From an uncultured Atopobium sp. (lineage in GTDB: Bacteria > Actinomycetota > Coriobacteriia > Coriobacteriales > Atopobiaceae), in assembly GCA_900555335.1 (NCBI GenBank), contig USKU01000038.1, positions 1 to 11,142 on the forward strand: a stretch of 11,142 nt of DNA, in the 5' to 3' direction. The notes below the pieces were generated by a model. That model saw nothing but the letters and a program-made list of their open reading frames with translations. It had not been told where the DNA came from and searched no databases. Position numbers and translations under genes: made by a program. Positions within the stretch are counted from its first letter, which is position 1. Every line of letters starts with the position of its first letter. Positions 6,581 to 11,142 of the stretch are shown piece by piece.

Positions 6581-7825
6581 CTAGTCAGCAATAAACTCTG
6601 CAAGAGCAAGTTCTTTATGACGAGCAGCAAGCTTTTTAGGTGGCTTATATGAAGGACACTGACTAAAGTCAATGTACTCAATATGCTGCATAAGGTCATC
6701 GATCATTGCTTCATGATCAAAGGAATTCCATGCTTCAAGAACTTCTCGCATTCTTGCATGAGTCTCAGGACGGCGAGGCATAAACAATGTGCAGCAATCT
6801 GGAGCCGTCTGCGTTGAGATATCAAACGTGTTGATATCTTGGGCGCGACGGATGATTTCTTGCTTGTCAGAGCCAATCAGAGGCCTCAAAACAGGTATGG
6901 TGACTGCCTCGTTGACAGCAGCAATGTTATCAAGCGTCTGAGATGCAACTTGACCAAGTGACTCACCTGTTACCAGTGCCTTAGCACCCTCAAGCTCTGC
7001 AATCTTCTGTGCAATGGTGTACATCACGCGACGATACATAATGACACGAAGAGCCTGTGGAACAGCAAGGGAAATCTCACGCTGGTGCTCGCCAAAGGGC
7101 ACAACATACATTCTGCCAATAAGACCAGCAGGCTCAAGAGCCTCAATGATATCCTGGCACAGATATTCGCTGGTATCGGAAGTCATAGGGCGTCCAGAGA
7201 AGTGAACAGGAATAACTGTAGCTCCCCTACGACCAACCATCCATGTGGCAACAGGCGAATCTATACCGCTAGAAAGAAGCGACACAACCTTACCCGCAGT
7301 ACCAACAGGAAGACCGCCAACGCCGTGAATAGATGCAGCGTAAACGTATGCATTACCCTGAACAACGTGTACATAGACCGTCATATCCGGATTATGCATC
7401 TGAACTTTTTTATCAGGGAAATTCTCGCAAAGGACTGCGCCTACAAGCTGGTTAATCTCAATGGAATGCTTTGGATAGACCGTTGAGGAACGACGAGCAT
7501 GCACTTTAAACGTAGTAAAGTCACCGGACTCCCCCAGCGCCTTCACGGCGGCGTTACAAAACTCCTGCTCATCTAAGCCACAACGATACGCCAAAGAAGC
7601 ACGCGCAACGCCAGGAACCTGGGCCACAGCATGTTGCAGCTCTTCAGTTGCTTGTTTATCAGTGGTTTCTACAAGAAGGTAGCCAGAAATGCGAGAAACC
7701 CCCGCCACTGGAAAGTGTCGGAGGGCTCGTCGCAAATTTGTTACCAACTGATTTTCAAAAGTGGATCGGTTCTTACCCTTTAAACCAATTTCGTGGTAGT
7801 GAACCAGACATACTCTTTCAGTCAT
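6581..7825 (-). CDS. thiI: tRNA 4-thiouridine sulfurtransferase ThiI (short form)
   Basis: ThiI adenylates U8 of tRNA and helps transfer sulfur to make 4-thiouridine; in some bacteria it also supplies sulfur for the thiamine thiazole ring. The 414-residue product has an N-terminal ferredoxin-like/THUMP region (to about 165) and a PP-loop ATPase domain starting GKVVSLLSSGIDSPVATWMVGRRGA. The PP-loop motif is SSGIDS (185-190) where the family consensus is SGGxDS. The domain also contains VTGESLGQVASQT and PDCCTLFMPRRPETHA, with adjacent Cys344 and Cys345. It ends soon after (LAARHKELALAEFIAD) and lacks the C-terminal rhodanese domain of the E. coli protein, so it resembles the short Bacillus-type enzyme that relies on a separate cysteine desulfurase. 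No thiamine genes are near, so tRNA thiolation is the likelier role. The ATG at 7825 lies 5 nt after rpoZ, with only a weak AAGAG site. Confidence 0.95.
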   Translation of the reverse strand: MTERVCLVHYHEIGLKGKNRSTFENQLVTNLRRALRHFPVAGVSRISGYLLVETTDKQATEELQHAVAQVPGVARASLAYRCGLDEQEFCNAAVKALGESGDFTTFKVHARRSSTVYPKHSIEINQLVGAVLCENFPDKKVQMHNPDMTVYVHVVQGNAYVYAASIHGVGGLPVGTAGKVVSLLSSGIDSPVATWMVGRRGATVIPVHFSGRPMTSDTSEYLCQDIIEALEPAGLIGRMYVVPFGEHQREISLAVPQALRVIMYRRVMYTIAQKIAELEGAKALVTGESLGQVASQTLDNIAAVNEAVTIPVLRPLIGSDKQEIIRRAQDINTFDISTQTAPDCCTLFMPRRPETHARMREVLEAWNSFDHEAMIDDLMQHIEYIDFSQCPSYKPPKKLAARHKELALAEFIAD

Positions 7826-7830
7826 AACTC

Positions 7831-8115
7831 TTAGTAAACGATGGTGTTCTCGCCCTTAATTGCCTCGTCAAAAGAATCTTTAACAAAGCCAAGGGTACCG
7901 TCGTTAATCTCTTTCATAGCAATAGAGACAGAATCTTTACCACTTGCAACAGTAGTAATGTCATCAAAATCCTGAACAGCGGTTACACGCAGGTGCTGAC
8001 CGTGAAGCATATTGTTAATATCGCAAGCACGCTTAGAAGCAAGAGAGCAAAGCAAGAATGGATTCTGCTCAGTCTTCTGAAGCAGGCTGTCAATCTCAGG
8101 CTTAATAACAGACAT
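7831..8115 (-). CDS. rpoZ: RNA polymerase omega subunit
   Basis: Omega binds the C-terminal part of the beta' subunit and aids RNA polymerase assembly and stability. The product has 94 residues, within the normal range. It carries the omega core pattern, here PFLLCSLASKRACDINNML, the equivalent of the conserved (R/P)Y.LV..AAKRAR.I segment. The later IAMKEINDGTLGFV corresponds to the conserved A(L/M)xEIxxGxI motif. The ATG at 8115 shares its A with the gmk TAA stop (TAATG), and GGAGG lies about 9 nt upstream inside the end of gmk, so translation is probably coupled. The gmk-rpoZ order is widespread in bacteria and supports the call for this small, divergent protein. Confidence 0.92.
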   Translation of the reverse strand: MSVIKPEIDSLLQKTEQNPFLLCSLASKRACDINNMLHGQHLRVTAVQDFDDITTVASGKDSVSIAMKEINDGTLGFVKDSFDEAIKGENTIVY

Positions 8116-8693
8116 TAAAGCTGACCTCCGTCTGATTCATAGTCATCAAAAACTTCCTCGAGCTTGCTCAGAGCAGTCTCAAGGTTGTCGTTCACAATGC
8201 AAACAGTATAGTCGTTTGCATGCTCCATTTCACGCGAAGCATTAGAAAGTCTCGTAGAAATGGTCTTCTCGTCTTCTGTACCACGACCTCTAAGGCGCTG
8301 CTCAAGCTCTTCAAATGAAGGTGGCTTAATAAAGACGAGAATGGCGTTGGGATATTGTTTGTGGACCATAAGTCCACCCTGAACGTCAATCTCTAGAACA
8401 ACAGACTGACCTGCAGAAATTAGGCGATCAACCTCGGATTTGAGCGTGCCATAGCAATGGCCATGAACATGAGCCCACTCAAGGAATTCACCAGCATCAA
8501 CGCGCTTTTTAAATTCTTCATCGGAGAGAAAATAATACGCAACTCCATCGACTTCTCCTGGTCGTGGAGAGCGTGTAGTAGCCGAAACCGTCAGGCCTAG
8601 GTTTGGGCGCTTGTCCCTCAACAGAGAGACAAGCGTTCCTTTTCCTACACCTGACGGTCCAGATACTACAAAAAGTTTGGCTGAACGAGCCAC
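8115..8693 (-). CDS. gmk: Guanylate kinase
   Basis: Gmk phosphorylates GMP (and dGMP) to the diphosphate with ATP, an essential step of purine nucleotide supply in the cytoplasm. The product is 192 residues, typical of bacterial enzymes. It has the P-loop GPSGVGKGT (12-20), the GMP-binding region SATTRSPRPGEVDGVAYYF, the FLEWAHVHGHCYGT segment and VVLEIDVQGG, followed by IFIKPPS-like LVFIKPPSFEELEQRLRGRG of the lid. The gene starts with GTG at 8693, overlapping the mihF TAG stop by one base (TAGTG). The only Shine-Dalgarno-like GAGG is about 13 nt upstream, longer than usual, so expression probably depends on ribosomes finishing mihF. Its end overlaps rpoZ by one base. Confidence 0.97.
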   Translation of the reverse strand: MARSAKLFVVSGPSGVGKGTLVSLLRDKRPNLGLTVSATTRSPRPGEVDGVAYYFLSDEEFKKRVDAGEFLEWAHVHGHCYGTLKSEVDRLISAGQSVVLEIDVQGGLMVHKQYPNAILVFIKPPSFEELEQRLRGRGTEDEKTISTRLSNASREMEHANDYTVCIVNDNLETALSKLEEVFDDYESDGGQL

Positions 8694-9001
8694 TACTTGG
8701 TCAGTGCCTCGAGGAGCTGCTCACGCTGACGAGCGCCAAGGCCCTTAACGCGGCGAGTTGCGGAAATTCCGAGCTCGTCCATAATCTTTGCTGCCTTTGC
8801 CTTGCCATAGCCAGGAAGGGACTCGATAAGAGCGGAAACCTTCATACGCTCAGCAATAGGATCGGTAGAATCAAGGACCTCTTTAAGGGAGACCTTACCA
8901 GTCTTAACCTTCTCGCGAAGCTCTGCACGAGCGTGACGAGCCTGAGCTGCCTTCTCAAGTGCTGCCTTGCGCTGCTCATCGGTAAGTGTAGGTAGAGCCA
9001 T
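8693..9001 (-). CDS. mihF: Actinobacterial integration host factor (mIHF family)
   Basis: mIHF is a sequence-unspecific nucleoid protein specific to Actinobacteria, first described as a host factor for mycobacteriophage L5 integration. It is unrelated to the HU/IHF alpha-beta fold. The product from the ATG at 9001 is 102 residues and follows the family pattern: TDEQRKAALEKAAQARHARAELREKVKTGKVSLKEVLD, then a helix-two-turn-helix DNA-binding region at about 53-102 with VSALIESLPGYGKAKAAKIMDELGI and the basic ATRRVKGLGARQREQLLEAL. The arginines in that last segment correspond to DNA contacts in the family. I chose the start at 9001 because GGAGG lies 4 nt upstream; the frame extends to 9016, but that start would place the ribosome-binding site inside the gene. 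pyrF-mihF-gmk-rpoZ is the known actinobacterial order. Confidence 0.95.
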   Translation of the reverse strand: MALPTLTDEQRKAALEKAAQARHARAELREKVKTGKVSLKEVLDSTDPIAERMKVSALIESLPGYGKAKAAKIMDELGISATRRVKGLGARQREQLLEALTK

Positions 9002-9019
9002 TGTTCCTCCAAACATCGT

Positions 9020-9040
9020 TTTCGTACTTCATATACGAAA
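9020..9040 (-). promoter_or_regulatory. Stem-loop in the mihF leader
   Basis: TTTCGTA (9020-9026) and TACGAAA (9034-9040) form a perfect 7-bp stem with a 7-nt loop, ending about 10 nt before the mihF GGAGG. It has no T tract after it on the minus strand, so it is not a terminator. It could be an operator, an RNA-stability element or a translational control element. The function is unknown. Confidence 0.4.
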
Positions 9041-9073
9041 CTCAATTTAATGTGCCTTTTGCACTTCAGCAAA

Positions 9074-9103
9074 ATAGTTTGCCACATAACACGTTATTTA
9101 CAA
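9074..9103 (-). promoter_or_regulatory. Possible internal promoter with operator-like palindrome before mihF
   Basis: On the minus strand TTGTAA (9103-9098) is followed after 18 bp by AACTAT (9079-9074), a weak -35/-10 pair. The spacer carries the inverted repeat ATAAC-GT-GTTAT (9097-9086), where a repressor could block polymerase. A promoter here would let mihF-gmk-rpoZ-thiI be expressed apart from the pyrimidine genes. The -10 match is poor, so this is tentative. Confidence 0.3.
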
Positions 9104-9164
9104 GGGGTTTTTTAATATTTCCGCATCAAAAACCACCTGTTCACCACAATTCCAACAACTTCCG

Positions 9165-9896
9165 TTAATTTTTAAGCTCAGAAACGATGGCTTCAAATGC
9201 TTCGACTGGATCGTTTGCGCAGGTAATTGGCCTACCAACCACCAATTTGCTTGCTCCAGCCTTAATTGCTGCTGAAGGAGTGGAAATTCTGACCTGATCG
9301 CCCTTCTCGGCACCTTCTGGACGTACTCCGGGGGTCACGATGAGCGCATTTGGTCCCAAAAGCTCTCTCATCTCCTGTGCTTCCTGAGGCGAGCAGACAA
9401 TTCCGTCAGCACCTGCGTTGTAAGAAAGAGACGCCAAACGAGCAACTTCATCCTTAATAGATCCGTCTACGCCAATGGAGTGGAGTGCGTCCTCATCCAT
9501 GCTGGTAAGCACAGAAATAGCCACCAGTTTGGTGCGGCCAGACTCATCAACGCCACGCTCTGCTGCAGCCTCTTCTGCACCCTCTCGACCAGCAGAAATC
9601 ATCTGAGCGGTTCCCAGGCCATGGATAGATAAGATGTCTGCACCAGAAAGCGATGCAGAGTGGACAGCACCTTTGACCTGGAATGGAATGTCATGCACCT
9701 TGAGGTCAAGAAACACCTTGAAGCCACGTGCGTGCATCTCATCTACCATCGAGGGTCCGTAGCGATAAAAGAGCGTCATGCCAACCTTAACCCAACGTGC
9801 GTGGCCGGCGAGAAGATCGGTGAGCTCCAAAGCTCTTTCTCTTGTGCAATCAAGCGCAACAATAACGGCGTCGCGTGCCTGCTCGTCTGTTAGCAT
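9165..9896 (-). CDS. pyrF: Orotidine 5'-phosphate decarboxylase
   Basis: PyrF decarboxylates OMP to UMP, the last step of de novo pyrimidine synthesis. The 243-residue product matches the short bacterial (type I) TIM-barrel family. The catalytic set is visible: D16 in VALD, K37 in WVKVG, and D64, K66 and D69 in FLDLKVHDIP. Phosphate-binding elements VTPGVRPEG and KLVVGRPIT lie near the C-terminus. The ATG at 9896 overlaps the pyrD stop by 7 bases, and GGAG is 7 nt upstream, within pyrD. This close packing with pyrK and pyrD indicates one operon for the late pyrimidine steps. The following 163-bp gap has no terminator that I can see, so read-through into mihF is likely. The enzyme that would link PyrD to PyrF (orotate phosphoribosyltransferase, pyrE) is not in the window. 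Confidence 0.97.
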   Translation of the reverse strand: MLTDEQARDAVIVALDCTRERALELTDLLAGHARWVKVGMTLFYRYGPSMVDEMHARGFKVFLDLKVHDIPFQVKGAVHSASLSGADILSIHGLGTAQMISAGREGAEEAAAERGVDESGRTKLVAISVLTSMDEDALHSIGVDGSIKDEVARLASLSYNAGADGIVCSPQEAQEMRELLGPNALIVTPGVRPEGAEKGDQVRISTPSAAIKAGASKLVVGRPITCANDPVEAFEAIVSELKN

Positions 9897-10816
9897 TCAA
9901 CAGCTCCAATCAGCTCGTGGATGTCAGATACTCCCTGAGACTTTGCCCAGTCAGTAAGCTCGTTCAGAATACGTGGAGCACACATTGGGTCGTAAAGGTT
10001 TGCAGAACCCACCGAGACAGCCGTAGCGCCCGCTAGGATAAACTCTGCAGCATCCTCGCCCGTTTCTACGCCGCCAACGCCGCAAATAGGAATAGAAACC
10101 GCACTTGCGCACTCCCAAACCATGCGAACTGCAGCGTTATGGCAGAGAGGACCACTCAGGCCGCCAGTTGGCTTAGAGAGCCTGCTCTTTCTGGTGTGGA
10201 CGTTAATTGACATGCCTGGAATAGAGTTGATGAGCGTAAGACCATCAGCGCCTGCGGCCTCAAAAGCCTTACCAATCTCGGCAACATTGACGGGAGCCAT
10301 CTTAACCAGAATGGGCAGCTTTGTCAGAGGACGAACTGCCTTCATAATCTCTGTGGCCTGCTCTGGAGTACCGCCCAGGGGCTTACCGCCCTTCTCGAGA
10401 TTTGGACAACTCACGTTAAGCTCAATAGCTGAGATGTGTGGATTAAGCTCTTCAAGGCGCTCGACAACGTCAATCATCTCCTGAACGGAGTGTGCCGCCA
10501 TCTGCATGATGACGCGCGTACCACGGCCTTCAAGATCTTTCATGTAGTCATCAGTGTGGGCGATAAAATCGTCCACTCCAGGGTTAGCAAGGCCAACGCT
10601 GTTCATCATGCCGCCGTTGAGCTCGCACATACGAGGAGCTGGGTTTCCTTCCCAAGGAACGCGGGCAACACCCTTCATAGTGATGGCGCCAAGCAGAGAA
10701 ACGTCGTAGAAACCCTCAAACTGCCAACCGTAGCCAAAGGTACCCGCAGCAGTATTGATAGGATTTTTCATCTGGATACCGCCCAGATTAACGGCCATTT
10801 TTACCTGATCTACCAT
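9890..10816 (-). CDS. pyrD: Dihydroorotate dehydrogenase, class 1B catalytic subunit
   Basis: PyrD oxidises dihydroorotate to orotate with FMN. In class 1B the electrons pass through PyrK to NAD+, so the enzyme is soluble and needs no quinone, which suits an anaerobe. The 308-residue product fits the class. Features include the N-terminal PINTAAGTFGYG, the FMN-contacting TMKGV near residue 48, NSVGLANPG, and the active-site loop LNVSCPN with Cys137 as catalytic base; class 2 enzymes have Ser there. Later motifs are PILVKMAP, LINSIPGM, TGGLSGP and the FMN phosphate-binding GVGGVETGEDAAEF and GATAVSVGSA. The ATG at 10816 has AAAGGAG 5 nt upstream and overlaps the pyrK stop by 7 bases, so the two subunits are probably made in a coupled way. 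Confidence 0.97.
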   Translation of the reverse strand: MVDQVKMAVNLGGIQMKNPINTAAGTFGYGWQFEGFYDVSLLGAITMKGVARVPWEGNPAPRMCELNGGMMNSVGLANPGVDDFIAHTDDYMKDLEGRGTRVIMQMAAHSVQEMIDVVERLEELNPHISAIELNVSCPNLEKGGKPLGGTPEQATEIMKAVRPLTKLPILVKMAPVNVAEIGKAFEAAGADGLTLINSIPGMSINVHTRKSRLSKPTGGLSGPLCHNAAVRMVWECASAVSIPICGVGGVETGEDAAEFILAGATAVSVGSANLYDPMCAPRILNELTDWAKSQGVSDIHELIGAVEC

Positions 10817-11142
10817 GCGATCTCCTTTGCCTCAAAAACAGGTCCAACCATGCAAGCAGACGCATAGCCGCCCTTAGCAAGTGGGACATTGCAGGTGTTG
10901 CATGCGCCAAAGGCGCAGCTCATCATACGCTCCATAGAAACCTGGCAGGCAACGTTATTGGCAATTGCAAGCTTGGCCACGCTTCTCATCATAGGCTCTG
11001 GACCGCAGGTATACACAGCGTCCCAAACACCTTGACTTAGAGGTTCCTCCAAAGCTGCTGTTACAAAGCCCTTAGTACCCTTAGAACCGTCATCCGTTGT
11101 GACGTACACGTTCTGTGCGCCCAAGGCGAGAAGATCTTCTTC
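10810..11142 (-). CDS. pyrK: Dihydroorotate dehydrogenase electron transfer subunit PyrK, C-terminal part
   Basis: PyrK carries FAD and a [2Fe-2S] cluster and passes electrons from PyrD to NAD+. Only the last 110 codons lie in the window; the frame runs off the right edge, so the N-terminal FAD-binding domain is not visible. The fragment has DAVYTCGPEPMMRSVAKLA, the typical end of the NAD-binding domain. The iron-sulfur motif follows in MERMMSCAFGACNTCNVPLAKGGYASACMVGPVF: four cysteines spaced C-x4-C-x2-C-x12-C, as in this family. The end, FEAKEIAW, matches the usual short tail. Its stop overlaps the pyrD start by 7 bases. A TTG within the fragment (11124) is not a plausible start because family sequence continues upstream of it. 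Confidence 0.95.
   Translation of the reverse strand, partial: EEDLLALGAQNVYVTTDDGSKGTKGFVTAALEEPLSQGVWDAVYTCGPEPMMRSVAKLAIANNVACQVSMERMMSCAFGACNTCNVPLAKGGYASACMVGPVFEAKEIAW

Noticed and set aside
9002..9016. Upstream start for mihF (adds MFGGT)
   Set aside because: The added codons include the GGAGG that serves the ATG at 9001; mIHF proteins do not need this extension.
10122..10867. Plus-strand frames of 120 and 143 codons opposite pyrD and pyrK
   Set aside because: They are antisense to well-supported pyrD and pyrK, show no recognisable domain, and end where the sense genes' composition changes.
1..11142. Search for a CRISPR array, toxin-antitoxin pair, phage genes or an undescribed defence system
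   Set aside because: All recognised genes are conserved housekeeping or competence genes in familiar order; no repeat array, integrase, transposase or unknown gene cluster is present.

Overview
This 11.1 kb window reads as an ordinary chromosomal core region of an actinobacterium, most probably of class Coriobacteriia (Atopobium/Lancefieldella/Olsenella-like). The main evidence is an actinobacterial-type integration host factor (mihF) between pyrF and gmk-rpoZ, an order known from Actinobacteria. A moderate G+C content, well below that of most actinobacteria, and a class 1B (PyrK-PyrD) dihydroorotate dehydrogenase of the kind common in anaerobes also fit. The species call is inference from general knowledge, not from a search.

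Layout, left to right. (1) Bases 1-1784, minus strand: lepA (elongation factor 4), lacking only its last few codons at the window edge. (2) Bases 1785-1892: a compact divergent promoter region. (3) Bases 1893-2156, plus strand: rpsT (ribosomal protein S20), the only plus-strand gene, closed by a palindromic terminator at 2181-2206 that also lies just beyond holA on the other strand. (4) Bases 2229-6316, minus strand: a comEA-comEC-holA operon. It encodes the DNA-uptake receptor, the DNA-uptake channel with its metallo-beta-lactamase-like domain, and the delta subunit of the DNA polymerase III clamp loader. (5) Bases 6317-6580: the comEA upstream region and a minus-strand terminator. (6) Bases 6581-11142, minus strand: a tightly packed series pyrK (5' end cut off)-pyrD-pyrF-mihF-gmk-rpoZ-thiI.

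How the genes work together. PyrK and PyrD oxidise dihydroorotate with NAD+, and PyrF makes UMP, so these three cover the late de novo pyrimidine steps apart from orotate phosphoribosyltransferase, which is not in the window. Gmk makes GDP, RpoZ is the RNA polymerase omega subunit, MihF is a nucleoid protein, and ThiI makes 4-thiouridine in tRNA. The theme is nucleotide supply plus transcription and translation. Most junctions overlap by 1-17 bases, with ribosome-binding sites inside the preceding gene, which points to translational coupling.

I found no mobile element, CRISPR array, tRNA, rRNA or convincing undescribed multi-gene system. The points worth a second look are regulatory or fine-scale: a possible leaderless lepA mRNA in a back-to-back promoter pair, an operator-like palindrome and a leader hairpin before mihF, a Gly-to-Ser change in the ThiI PP-loop, thiI in the position after rpoZ, and the low G+C of comEA-comEC.
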